Source: Diphasiastrum complanatum | Lineage: Eukaryota; Streptophyta; Lycopodiopsida; Lycopodiales; Lycopodiaceae | Direction of reading: 5' to 3' | Assembly (NCBI GenBank): GCA_029204225.1 | Contig: CM055093.1 | Coordinates: 35,166,525-35,230,524 of the forward strand | DNA length: 64,000 bases | In this document: piece after piece, positions 24,041 to 35,100 of the stretch | Position numbering within the stretch: the stretch's first letter is position 1 | How the letters are laid out: each line of letters opens with the position of its first letter | Notes under the pieces: generated by a model | Told to the model about the DNA's origin: nothing | The model's input: only the letters and a program-made list of their open reading frames with translations | The model's database searches: none | Position numbers and translations under genes: made by a program

Positions 24041-24872
24041 ACATTTTATTACATTCTTGATGCGTGGACACCGAAAATTGAATAATGAATATTTCCGCAA
24101 GTATCCACCGTAAATGCTCCAACAGTATGATGATGGTGTGGATGAAGAAAATGCTCTGCCCCGTTGATGACATGTTTTTGTTTCATGTCGTGACATCTTG
24201 GTAGCAATACGTCACTGTTCTTTGAATTGTAGTGAGGATGTCGATGTCGATGTCGTTGAGGATGACGATGTTTGTTTACCATCGCTACTAAGTTTTGTAC
24301 TAGACTAGTCAAACTTGCTATAGACTCATCTTGTTGTTGATGAAGAGTTTTCGATAAGTCTTGCAAGGCTGAGACTTGATTAACTAATTGCATGTGCTTT
24401 TCCTTGCAAACAAATCATCGGATTAGGGTATTCATTTTTGCCTAATAACTCCGAAGAAAGTTCATCAATGATATCCTTATCGATGAGAGATTGCATGTCG
24501 TGGCTCATGCATGCACATGCATAGATAGGCATATAACTTAAAGAATAGGGTGATTGTCCTTATCTTTACTATGCTGAACATATCCAATTTGCAAGTGGGA
24601 AAAGATCCTTTATGTACCACAACACTTTGCCCCAAAGAAGATAGTAAAAATGGGTTGTGGGCGACTAGCTCTTGGTGTCAGAATTATGAGTATAAAGAAA
24701 AGTAGACTAATTATATTAGTACTCACACACAACATGATCGAGCAATAGAAACAATTCTCAGATGGAATGGGGCGCTAGTCCTCCTTATATGATTTTCTAG
24801 TAGCCTTAGCAAAAGCATACAACAAAAAGCTTAATATAAACCAAAGATGCAGCACACTTCCAGAATGTGTTC
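24041..24872 (-). other. Unrecognised - strand ORF (24049-24393) and flanking DNA
   Basis: A 114-codon - strand frame begins with a heptad-like, Gln/Leu-rich stretch (VNQVSALQDLSKTLHQQQDE) followed by a His/Arg-rich segment. It could be part of a retrotransposon gag, since it adjoins the possible Ty3 LTR, but I do not recognise a family and no homologous copy occurs in the window. Confidence 0.3.
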
Positions 24873-25369
24873 CTGATCACGATCCGGAACGTGATCCGGA
24901 ATTCCCATTAGGGTTTCCCAGAATGCAACTTTTTATCAGATTATTGATTCTTTAGCGAACATCTCAATTTTTGTATTATGTGAAATGAAATCACACGGAA
25001 CCGTATTGAATAACAAACCAACAACAATTTTGAAGCATAGGACCCATTTCAGAGCTTGTGACAAAAACGTGAGTCAACTCAACGTGCTCAACAAAATACG
25101 AGTACATTATACAGTGCCAATAGTATCTCTATCTATAATTAACCGGATCTAGCCTCTATGCAATGTTATTTTTGCCTCTTTCCAGTTTATCAATATGTTG
25201 TTCTTCTGATGCTTTCATTGATGATTTTTGGGTTCGTTTAACACTAACTAAACTATTAAAAAAAAAAAATTTAGCCATTAATCTTTTTTCCACCAAAATT
25301 TTTTTTAAAAAAAATATTGCGATATGGGTCACGACGTTCCAAAACAATTTTGTAGCGGATCGTGATCTG
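24873..25369. mobile_element. Palindromic-word element (GATCACGATCC words) inserted in Copia-3
   Basis: The left end reads CTGATCACGATCCGG followed by further GATCCGG words. The right end is the complement, CGGATCGTGATCTG, after A/T tracts (25258-25320). The right edge cuts the Copia-3 RT reading just after its KPISTP motif. I could not find an 8-bp target duplication, so the exact limits, and whether the two ends belong to one insertion, remain uncertain. Confidence 0.45.
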
Positions 25370-26790
25370 TTGCTGTGGAGTTGAGATAGGTTTGCAAGTT
25401 GACATCCCAAATTTTTCAAGAAGTTCATGCGCATACTTGAGAAATAAATAGTCCATGTGCTATGCTTCATACCTCAATCCCTAAAAAGTACTATAGTGAA
25501 CCAAGATCTTACATATCAAACTCTAATGAGCGATCTTTTTTAATATTCCAGCTTGATGACTTATCGCCTGAGCTTGAAGTTTGTACAATCTTCTTGCGAG
25601 AACTCCTTCAGCTACCACTTCATTTTTTTTCTTTTGGAGAAGACATCTTTCTTCATCGAATTGTACAACCATAGGTTGCTTTGCTATTGCTGAAACTGAG
25701 AGTGAGTTCTTCTTTATGACAAGTACATAAAGAACATCCTTGATATCACCAAATTTTCCTAATGGTAATTGAATATGTACCTTCCCAACACCCTTGATGT
25801 CATAAGTATGATTGTCTCCCAACTTGACATTTGTACCATCATCTAGTTGTTGAAAACTAGATAGTCAATCTCGTCGTGGTGTCATAAGCTTTGATGCTCC
25901 TGAATTGATAAACCAACATTCGTCTTCCCTTGAGAAATCACATGAAGACAACTCATGTCAAGTCCTTCAGCAAAATTCCCTAGCTGTTTCTTCTTGTTGA
26001 TCGGTTTTCCAGCATTCCTTTGTGTAATGACCTTGCTTATCTTAAATAAAGCATTCTCCTTTTGGGTTGAAATTTGCCTTGTCTTCATCTTGTTGGTTTG
26101 ATTTACTGTTGTTCTCCCAATTCCCTTGCTGCTTTTTTTCTCCTCGTTCTTTTTTCACTTTTCACCTTTCTTCAAATTTTGTCCCTGCTTCTTTGCTATG
26201 AACATTCCTTCTTTAAAATCTTCCCTATTTATGAGATTATGATGTCTCATCTCCTCTTGTAATAGAATAGCATTCAATCGATCAAAGGTAGGGCTGGTTT
26301 CTCTTAAAGATAACATCATGAAAAAATTCTTATAAGCTAGTGGTAAGCTATTAAGCATATTGGGGACACTTCTCCAACCGCTATAAGTTTTCCTCAAAGA
26401 TCTTGTACGGTTTTACCCATGTAAAATAATCCATCACTGATTCCCCTGTATTCATTTTTCAAGTATGTAGCTTATTTGTTAAGAACAAAACACCCTAGAT
26501 TGGTGAATATTCTCATACAGATTCTTGAGAATATCCCAACCTTCCTTGGGTCCAGCAGATATGCGGGATAATCATACCTTTGATTGATAAGTTAATGATG
26601 TGATGGGCTTTTCTTCGCCGTCTCATGGATTCTCTTAACTCTCTATTAATTGTGGGAGGAACTTCGACACTTGTAACAATATCCCCAATATTCATGGTCC
26701 ATGAGAATATTTTGCATTTTGAATTTTCAGATGCTAAAATCTGTGCCGTCAAGTTTACTTGTCTCAGATAATACCGCATCATTTAGACTA
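25370..26790 (-). pseudogene. Copia-3: internally deleted Copia relic related to Copia-1
   Basis: On the - strand, gag pieces come first (VEVPPTINRELRE, KAHHIINLSI near 26700-26580; NSLPLAYKNFFMMLSLRET near 26350-26280). Next are protease and pre-integrase pieces (NHTYDIKGVGKVHIQLP, RLYKLQAQ) at 25822-25523. The reading then jumps to the end of the reverse transcriptase (DLGSL.YFLG, AHGLFISQ, YAHELLEKFGM, KPISTP). Integrase and most of RT are deleted at about 25525. The peptides closely match Copia-1, so both belong to one family. Stops and frameshifts are frequent and no LTR was identified. Confidence 0.8.
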
Positions 26791-27290
26791 GCCATTCTAT
26801 GTCACTCAAAGATCAATCAAAGTTTGTGTAAAAATTGCCAGGGATGTCAAGTGGAAAAAAGTTCTTGATTAACAGTTGTTATCTCTTTGGTTTTTCATCT
26901 TTTGCTTTTTCATCTAAATGGGTGACAAAGTAGCCAACTTTAAAACGTGCCAATTAGTAATATGCCAGAGGGATTGCCGCCTAAACGGAACGTGGAGCTC
27001 TGTATTGAGCTTTGATGAAAGACAAATTTCAAATTGAATGCTATCAATGGAGATATCGGAAATTAAAAGGCAATGTTTTTGAGTGTTTCTCCACATTTGT
27101 GGGAGCAAATCAATGACTAAGATCTTCATGAGATGCTTTTAATTATTGTTCACTTGCAAGAACTTTATATTGTCTCGATAAAAGCATCTTATGCATGTGT
27201 TTTCATGTGTCTACATTTGTTTGTAGTGCTTGTACATTCAAAAATATCTCTCAACTAATAATTTGATGCTTCAATTTTGATGTCTTGTAG
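26791..27290 (+). other. End of the 14.3-kb NHX intron
   Basis: This AT-rich DNA has no recognisable element and ends at a TGTCTTGTAG acceptor before the next NHX exon. Confidence 0.6.
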
Positions 27291-27353
27291 ATAATTATGT
27301 GGTGGGCTGGTTTAATGCGTGGAGCTGTTTCAATAGCATTGGCATTTCAGCAG
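27291..27353 (+). CDS. NHX: NHX antiporter, exon f
   Basis: The 63-bp exon (acceptor TTGTAG, donor GTATGT) encodes 21 residues, IIMWWAGLMRGAVSIALAFQ plus Q. The WW.GLMRGAVS.AL motif is one of the best conserved blocks of CPA1 exchangers and belongs to a pore-lining helix. It enters and leaves in phase 0, matching the exon before the large intron. Confidence 0.96.
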
Positions 27354-27486
27354 GTATGTTAAGTAGGAGAACATTTTTTCTAAGGTTTTTAGTTCAACCC
27401 TTTTTCATGCTATGAATGATTGTAAGACCATGTTAATGGTAATCGATTATTGTACTAAAGTTGATGTAGAATTTTGTCTTTTGTAG

Positions 27487-27570
27487 TTCACTACATTTGG
27501 TGATACTAGGAATCCGGACTATGCAACAATGCTCTGTAGCACCATCACTGTAGTTATCTTCAGCACAGTT
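27487..27570 (+). CDS. NHX: NHX antiporter, exon g (last exon visible)
   Basis: This 84-bp exon follows a 133-bp intron (acceptor TTTGTAG) and has a GTAAGT donor. It encodes 28 residues, FTTFGDTRNPDYATMLCSTI followed by TVVIFSTV. TITVV.FSTV is the typical NHX segment just before the VFG..TKPL helix. That next exon was not found anywhere downstream, so the following intron continues past 64000, or the gene is broken by the insertions. Confidence 0.94.
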
Positions 27571-27899
27571 GTAAGTATCCATTTGCTCTTTGCATGCTTC
27601 AAGTACTTTAAGCATATTTAAATGCTTTATGATATGTTCAGAACTCCTATTCCTAAATATCTAGGCGCATATTCATTTTTGGATGCCAATTGTAAGATAG
27701 TGTGTGCCGTAAAATCAGCCCACAGATTGTAGACAACTTGTATGTTTTCATCTTATTGCTTACTCATTGAAGGATCTACCTTAAAATGGGCAAAGTTATC
27801 TGTTGATTATCCATTATCTACAAAATTTACACTCATGCTTTAAGGATTCATCTATAGTCTATTTTCTTGTTTCTCGTTAAACACAAGATTTTGATAGTG

Positions 27900-28555
27900 A
27901 TGTGCACAAATCACAGATGCTGATATCAATGAAGCATAGAAGACTGAAGTACATCACATATGATCAATAGTTAATGCCCTACAAGCAACAGCAATGAGTT
28001 CTCTCATGAGGAGCTTAAGCAATATTATTATCCAAAGCTGAATATTGAGTGTCTATAGTCCCTATGTATACCCAATAGATGCTTTGATGGAAGCTTCTAG
28101 AGACTTCAACAATCGTATCCACATGGAGGGAAAATAGTGCACGCCCTCTTGTATGTTATGAATAGATTCAAAGGTATTATTATCAATGATGCATAAAAAA
28201 CAGCAAAAGGCATTCACATAGCATTCTCCAACTAAGAAATTGTATGAATATCCATGACCGCCAATAGCTCAGGTAGATCTCCAACTAAGATCTCCAAAAT
28301 AGTACAACTCCCCTACAAGAAGCCCAAGACTCAAATGATCAAAATCAGCAAATGACCAGCCTTAGTGGCTACTTATAGTGGAAAAACCCTACCTCCCTTC
28401 ATATTGATTTGGAAGTGAAATTCAAAAATCAGGGCCAAAAATAGAAAACCATGTAATAACAGTATTTCTAGGCCTATATCGTGTAATATAACTTACGTGT
28501 GCACTAATATTGTCGGAAGTAGAGAAGTATGGACTATAATGCGTGTCCATAACAC
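27900..28555 (-). repeat. Probable 3' LTR of the Ty3 chromovirus relic
   Basis: On the - strand a polypurine tract AAAAGGGGGGAG (28556-28567) is followed by TGTTATGGACACGC, the probable LTR start. About 650 bp later, near 27900, CACATCA is a plausible end. The stop codon of the polyprotein lies about 210 bp upstream of the purine tract. A second LTR was not found, so the left limit is approximate. Confidence 0.6.
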
Positions 28556-28775
28556 TCCCCCCTTTTAAAACATTTCCCTCAATGTGGGCTATAAAATTTT
28601 AACTACTAGAGCTACTTTAGTACCGCTGTATTGTCGTTTTCTTTCCTGGGTTATATATTTCGTGCTAGTGGTGTTAGTCCAAAAGCCGAATCCCCTACAA
28701 TCGCGGATATCCGCTTTTGGTACAATGAAGCAAAGAGAATTATTAATCTCAATTCTAGTAGATGATAAGACTAGA

Positions 28776-29044
28776 TTAGTATGTAGGTAATGGAGGTAAG
28801 GTATCATCATAAACAAGTAATGAAGAATCAAGAGCAGGAGCAACAGGAGCATCGGGACCATCAATATCTAAACGATTAGCAAGAGGGATGACAACAACAA
28901 CATTAGAATCAGGGACACCAACATTATGGAAATTAGCAACAAGAATAAGGTCAAATGAACCAGGTGCAATATCTAGAGGTGGAACAACAACCCCATCAGC
29001 AAGAAGAGAAAATGGTGCAACATCAGGATCAGAAACAATGGTGT
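28776..29044 (-). pseudogene. Ty3 chromovirus polyprotein, extreme C-terminus
   Basis: This open - strand frame of about 90 codons starts exactly at the Copia-1 insertion point and ends at TAA (28776-28778). Joined across Copia-1 with one target copy removed, it continues the chromodomain frame of 34615-35100 without a shift (the junction reads ALVRDT then IVSDPD). The tail is Pro/Asp/Val-rich with no known domain. Confidence 0.75.
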
Positions 29045-29439
29045 TGTTAGGAATTAATGTTTATTTGATACCCCTTTATGACGGTTTGGCCATGCCTATG
29101 TGCTATTTTTAGGGGCCATTCTATTTATAGTAAATTCATTTTTTAAGGCTTATGCATGTAGGTGGGTGCACTACAAATAGATTAGGATCTATTTAGTACA
29201 TTTTTGGTTCTTACCATATATAGGTAGTATTATTAGTAAATAGCTTTTGTTATTTTGCTATTTACTTTAGGCACATTAGCTTTTATCAATCATTAGAGAA
29301 ACTATATAAGAAGACTGGCGCCCCACCACAACAATTTCATTCAATTCTCCTATGATCTGAATTCTCTCCATGCTTGGTTTTGTGTGAGTGCTAGTAGGAC
29401 TAGTATCTCCATCTAGAATTTGTATCACAAATTCTGACA
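29045..29439 (+). repeat. Copia-1 5' LTR
   Basis: This 395-bp LTR begins TGTTAGGAAT and ends TTCTGACA, so it has the standard TG...CA ends. A CTATATAAG TATA-like box lies near 29303-29311, consistent with promoter activity toward the element. Confidence 0.92.
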
Positions 29440-29451
29440 TGGTATCAGAGC
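29440..29451 (+). other. Copia-1 primer-binding site
   Basis: TGGTATCAGAGC lies directly after the 5' LTR and is complementary to initiator tRNA-Met. Confidence 0.93.
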
Positions 29452-29679
29452 AGGCTCTTTGGTGAGAGAGAGAGAGAGTTTGTATTTGCAGGTGGGCAAT
29501 CAGATTGGAGGAGCTGAAGCTGCATGTGGAGTCAACGTTGTTAGGAAAACAACAGGAATCTTCTAGGAGAAGATTGACGGAAAGTTATTGGCTATTGACA
29601 GACCTGAATCAGAATTTTTCTGGTTGTTTGCTAGTTTTCTGGTGTAGGTCACATCTGGAGCAGGCTTTACCTGAGGACG

Positions 29680-29990
29680 GCGGATCTGTTTCAGGTACTT
29701 ATGAGGGTGACAATACCTGGTGCAGATACTTCTGAGGGCGACAATAGCTGAGGAAGGTACTTTTGAGGGCAGAAGGCACTTCTGAGGGCAGCAGGACCTG
29801 GTTTAGGCCTGGACAAGCAGCATCTGAGGTAGGCGGCCCTAGTGTAGGCCCAGACAGGCAACATCTGAGGTAGGCGGACCTGGTGCAGGCCTGGACAGGC
29901 AGCATCTGAGGTAGGCAAACCTGGTGCAGGTGGTAACTGAGCAGGTGTAGGAGCATCTGAGGAAGGCAGACCTAGTGCAGGTTCAGACAG
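29680..29990 (+). repeat. 41-bp tandem repeat in the Copia-1 leader
   Basis: Units starting CATCTGAGGTAGGC recur exactly 41 bp apart at 29821, 29862 and 29903, flanked by more diverged copies on both sides. They lie in the untranslated leader between the primer site and gag. The - strand ORFs across the block (repeating LPQMLPV-like words) are a by-product. Confidence 0.85.
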
Positions 29991-30088
29991 CAGTACCAGG
30001 ACAGGTGATCTCCAGGGAAGGCTGTTTCTGGACAGATCTAATTGTTAAACTAAAATCTGGTTGTAGGGAGTTGTTGTAGATCAGTACA

Positions 30089-33000
30089 ATGGCAGGATTG
30101 AACGATGTTGTGTTGTCGGAGTCTAGCAAGCTAGATGGAACGAACTACAGCATATGGAAGTTCAAGATGCAAAACATTCTCCAAGATAGGGAATATTGGG
30201 AGATCGTCACAGGTGTCGAGATACCTCCTACCACTGACAGAGAGTTGCGGGAGTATCAGAGACATAGAAGAAAAGCTCATCATATCATCAACTTATTAGT
30301 TAGAGATATGATTATACCTCATATCAGAGATGTTGTTGGACCCAAGGAGGCTTGGGATATACTGAAGAACTTGTATGAGATGGTAAATCAGTCACAGATC
30401 TTGTTCTTGACTAATAAGCTTCACACGTTGAAGATGGGTACAGGTGAATCAGTAACGGACTATACTCGAGTGAAAGATCTGAGAGGGCAACTTATTGCAG
30501 TTGGAGAAAGTGTTCAAAATTCAATATTGGTATCCATTGTACTTAATAGTCTACCTTTGGCCTATCAGAACTTTGTAATGATGCTATCGTTAAGAGAAAC
30601 GAGGCCTTCTTTCGATGAGCTAAATGCCATCTTACTACAGGAAGAAATGAGACGACAAAATATTGTCAACAGGGACGATTTCAAGGAATAGACATTCCTG
30701 GCAAAGAAGCAAGAGCAAAGTTCCAAGAAGGGTGGCAAAGGGAAGAAGAAGAAGAAAAAGCAGCAAGATATGGAGGACAATCAATCAAATCGGTCAGAAG
30801 ATGGAAAGAAAGTGGTTCGAAAAGGAAACTGCTTTATTTGCGGAAAATCAGCACATTATGCAAAGGAGTGTTGGCACAACAAATTCAAGAAGAAGCGGAA
30901 CGGGAATTTGCTGAAGAAAAGAAACATCTAATGCAAAATTGAGTGCTTTGGATCTTGAAGACTATGAGTTGTTTTCGGCATCGACATCTTCTGGTGGTGG
31001 CTTCTTGAAGGAAGATGACGATTGGTTTATTGATTCAGGAGCTTCGAAGCACATGACACCTAGGCGAGACTGGCTATCTAATTTTCAAAAATTAGATGAT
31101 GGGTCAAATGTGAAGTTGGGGGACAACTACACTTATGATATAAAGGGAGTTAGAAAAGTACAGGTACAATTGCCTTCAGGGAAGATTGGAAACATAAAGG
31201 ATGTGCTTTATGTACCAAGAATCAAGAAAAACTTACTTTTAGTATCAGCTATTGCAAAGCAACACATGGTGGTGCAGTTTGATGAACAGTGGTGTCTCGT
31301 CAAGAGGAAAAATAATGAAGTAGCAGCTGAGGGCATACTTGCAGGGCGGTTGTATAAACTTCAAGCTCAGGTGATGGATCATCATGCAAGTGTTGCGGAT
31401 ACTGGATCATTGAGTAAGTTATGGCACGAAAGGTTTGGACATCTGAATTACAAAAGTCTACAAGTCTTGAGAAAATTTAACATGGTTACAAGTTTACCTC
31501 AAGTCGTTTCTGATCACAAGGTTTGTGAAGGTTGTGCCTTAGGCAAACATCATATGAAATTTTTTTTGCCTAGTACATTCAGGGCAAAAAATGTTCTAGA
31601 ACTTGTTCATACAGATTTGTGTGGTCCTATGAGGACTCAATCTTATGGGGGAGCAAGTTACTTTATGGTGTTTGTGAATGACTATTCTAGGAAGACATGG
31701 ATCTATCTTCTGAAGAATAAGGGTGAAGCTTTCAAGTATTTCACATGGTTTAAGACACAGGTGGAGAAAGAAACAGATAGACAAATTAAGATACTTCGCT
31801 CGGACAAAGGGGGAGAGTATCTTTCTACGGAATTTCAGGTGTTTTGCAAGGATCAAGGTATAAAGAGACAATTTGCAAATACGGACACGCCTCAACAAAA
31901 TGGAGTTGCAAAAAGAAAGAACCGGTCTATAGTAGAAACTGCAAGGAGTATGCTCAAGAGTAAAAATCTTCCAAATATTTAAGACAATGGTTTATCTTTT
32001 GAATCGAAGTCCTACAAAGGTTGTAGAGAATCGAACTCCAGAGGAAGCTTACACGGATCGGAAGCCAGATGTAAGTCATTTGAGAGTGTTTGGGAGTATT
32101 GCTTATTCTTACATACCGAAGGATTTAAGGAGCAAATTGGATTCTAAGGGGACCAAGTGTTTATTTCTTGGTTATGATAATCAAGAGAAGGGATACAGGT
32201 TATATGACTTGGAGGGTAAGAAAGAATCATAAGTAGGGATGTAGTCTTTGATGAGGAATCAACTCATAAAGATACAGAGATATATTTTGATAAGGATCAA
32301 GATGGAGGAATCCCTATATTATGTGATGAGTTATTACAGGAACCTGAATCGTCTACGCCAATTCAAGAACCTAGAGTGACTTTGCTTGAGATAGGAAAGA
32401 GGAAGGAGAGGTCAAGTATATGGGATACTTATTCACCTCCTACTTCACCAGGTAGGAAGCATCCTACATCAGAAGCTAGAAGATTGCCTAAGTGGTACTA
32501 TGAAACTATCAAGGATAGTGTTATTATGGAATAGGGAGAATCCAGTACACGTGGGACTAGGAGATCAACTAGACTTGAAAAACAACATGAAGATCAAGAT
32601 CGACAGGAGGATCATCATGAAGATGGGGATGTACATTTTGCATATATGGCCACAGTATTAGAAACCAAGGATCCATCTACTTTCAGAGAGGCTGAAAAAG
32701 AGGATATTTGGAGGAAGCTATGGATGAGGAGTACGACTCAATCATGAAGAACAAGACTTGGAGACTTGTTCAGTTACCTACAGGTAAAAAGGCCATTGGA
32801 TGCAAGTGGGTCTATAGAACTGAGTACAAATCAGATGGTTCTATAGATAAACATAAGGCAAGATTGGTGGCAAAAGGCTATGCTCAACAAGAAGGGATTG
32901 ACTATGAGGAAACTTTTGCACTAGTTGCTAAGTCTACTACTATGAGGACTGTTTTATCATTGGCAGCTCAGTTTGGATGGGATATTCAACAAATGGATGT

Positions 33001-34207
33001 AAAGAGTGCATTCCTGAATGGATTTCTAGAGGAAGAAGTCTACATGGAGCAGCCAGAGGGATACATAGTAGCAAGACATGAAGACAAGGTTTGCAAGTTG
33101 GACAAGGCACTATATGGACTTAAGCAGGCACCCAGGGCGTGGTACACGAGGATTGACACATACTTTGAGGAGTTTGGCTTTCAGAGAAGTAGTTCGGAGC
33201 ATACACTTTATGTTTTGATCAGGGATAATCATATTGTTATTTTAGTGATGTATGTGGATGATCTTATTATTACAAGATCAGATCATAGTATGATTCAGGG
33301 AATCAAGAAAGATCTCTTATCAGAGTTTGATATGAAAGATCTTGGTTCACTACAATATTTTCTTGGGATGGAGGTATGGAGAGTAGCACAGGGACTATTT
33401 ATTTCTCAATCTAAGTATGCTCATGAACTTCTTGAAAAGTTCAATATGTCAGAGTGCAAGCCTATTTCTACACCATATGATAGTGGATGTAAGCTTACTA
33501 AAGCTGAGGAAGACCGGGATGTAGATGAGACGTTATATAGAAAGCTTGTTAGAAGCTTAATCTATTTAACTACTACAAGACCAGATATTGCTTATGTTGT
33601 GAGTATGGTTAGTCAGTTTATGGCTAAGCCTAAGCAGATTCATTGGAAAGCTGCTAAGCGAATATTCAGATATATCCAGGGCACTTTGAGATTTGGTATT
33701 CTCTATGGTAGATAGGATGATTTGAAGTTACATGGATATGTGGATGTTGATTGGGCTGGAGATGCGGAAGACCGAAGATCTACTACAGGTTATGTTTTTA
33801 ATCTTGGTTCTGGTGCTATCTCTTGGAGTTCAAAGAAGCAGCATACTATTGCTTTATCATCTACAGAGGCAGAATATCGAGTTACTACAAGTGCAACATG
33901 TGAAGCAATATGGTTGCGAAGGATTCTACATGATCTACATATGGTACAAGATTCACCTACGGTACTTCAATGCGATAATCAGAGTTGTATTAAATTGGCG
34001 AAAAATCCAGTTTTTCACAGCAGGACAAAGCATATTGAAGTACAACAACACTTCATCAGAGAGAAAATTCAAAGTGATGAAGTGGAGCTTATCTATTGCC
34101 CTATGGAAGAACAAGTCGCAGATATCTTTACCAAAGGTTTTGGCAAAGAAAAATTTCAGAAGTTTAGAGAACTTCTAGGAGTAATAGATAACAAAGTAAA
34201 CATTAAG
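30089..34207 (+). pseudogene. Copia-1 gag-pol polyprotein, broken by stops and frameshifts
   Basis: ATG 30089 starts gag (SSKLDGTNYSIWKFKMQNIL), which is stopped by TAG at 30689-30691. The frame continues through a lysine-rich stretch to the zinc knuckle CFICGKSAHYAKEC. After a shift come the protease (WFIDSGASKHMT), pre-integrase (LWHERFGHLN) and integrase (HTDLCGPM, FVNDYSRKTW, SDKGGEY, TPQQNGVAKRKNR) up to 31982. A deletion or shift follows, then a late integrase piece (31987-32232). RT starts before 32708 with GCKWVYRTEYKSDGSIDKHK, has the catalytic YVDD near 33250 and reaches TAG 33713-33715. RNase H (DVDWAGD, SSTEAEY) ends near 34207. RT and RNase H are in one frame. Confidence 0.93.
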
Positions 34208-34213
34208 GGGGAG
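34201..34213 (+). other. Copia-1 polypurine tract
   Basis: The purine-rich phrase ATTAAGGGGGAG immediately precedes the TGTTAG start of the 3' LTR, where plus-strand synthesis would be primed. Confidence 0.85.
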
Positions 34214-34614
34214 TGTTAGGAATGAATGTTTATTTGATACCCCTTAATGATGGTTTGGCCATGCTTGCGTGCTATTTTTAGGGGCCATTCTATTTATAGA
34301 AAAAAAAAATTTAAGTCTTATGCATGTAGGTGGGTGCACTACAAATAGATTAGGATCTATTTAGTACTTAGTTCATTTTCGGTTCTTACCATATATAGGT
34401 AGTATTATTAGTAAATAGCTTTTGTTATTTTGCTATTTACTTTAGGCACATTAGCTTTTATCAATCATTAGAGAAACTATATAAGAAGGTTGGCGCCCCA
34501 CCACAACTATTCCGTTCAATTCGCCTATGATCTGAATTCTCTCTATGCTTGGTTTTGTGTGAGTGCTAGTAGGACTAGTATCTCCATCTAGAATTTGTAT
34601 CACAAATTTTGACT
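34214..34614 (+). repeat. Copia-1 3' LTR
   Basis: This 401-bp repeat matches the 5' LTR with scattered substitutions and small indels. It ends TTGACT where the 5' LTR ends TGACA. The GGTGT duplication follows directly. Confidence 0.92.
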
Positions 34615-35100
34615 GGTGTCGCGTACCAACGCATGGAAAAAACGAGCTTGTTCCTGCAATAAAGGTGAGTGGGCAAAAGCATTGAAAGACTCCCATGTAG
34701 CTTCATCAATTGGATGACCGGCCCATTGCACCAAAAACTAGAAAAAACGATGACAACAACATAAAACAACCCGAACTTGTAAAATAGCAGCAAATAAAAA
34801 TGGAAAAAGTTCAAGATCAGTAGGAAACGAAGGATCACCAGGAAAAAGAGACAAAGCGAAGTAGACTAACATGAAAAATGTTACAAGCACGAGTAGTAGC
34901 AGGTAACTGTAAACGACAAGTAACAGGGCTAAGTTTTTCCACAATCTGGAAAGGACCATAGTAACGTGCAGACAATTTCTCAAGTAAGAGAATGACCTTG
35001 TAGAAACTTATGACGTGCAAAAGATAAACGAACATAAACAGATTGGTCCTCAGCAAACTCTAAAAAAGACCTATAACGATCAGTCAAGTAACATGAACAT
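34615..35100 (-). pseudogene. Ty3 chromovirus integrase C-terminus and chromodomain
   Basis: On the - strand, a decayed integrase end (SVYVRLSFARHKFLQ, then KLSARYYGPFQIVEKL and FHVSLLR) leads after a frame change to FLVQWAGHPIDEATWE, a clear chromodomain motif, and then FNAFAHSPLLQEQARFFHAL up to the Copia-1 insertion. GPF.I..KL.PV...L.LP....FHVS.L is the usual Ty3 integrase tail. The chromodomain assigns it to the chromoviruses. At least one frameshift is present. Confidence 0.85.

Larger units (their letters stand above)
29045..34614 (+). mobile_element. Copia-1: complete but dead Copia retrotransposon, TSD GGTGT
   Basis: The element is 5570 bp long. LTRs are 29045-29439 and 34214-34614, both starting TGTTAG. 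A 5-bp target duplication GGTGT flanks it (29040-29044, 34615-34619). A tRNA-Met primer site follows the 5' LTR and a purine tract precedes the 3' LTR. The order gag, protease, integrase, RT, RNase H is that of Copia. Several stops and frameshifts inactivate the polyprotein, and the LTRs differ by scattered changes. It is inserted in the Ty3 chromovirus relic in the opposite orientation. Confidence 0.95.

Noticed and set aside
29691-29956. Minus-strand ORFs with LPQMLPV repeats
   Set aside because: They are a by-product of the 41-bp tandem repeat in the Copia-1 leader; the frame changes with each unit.
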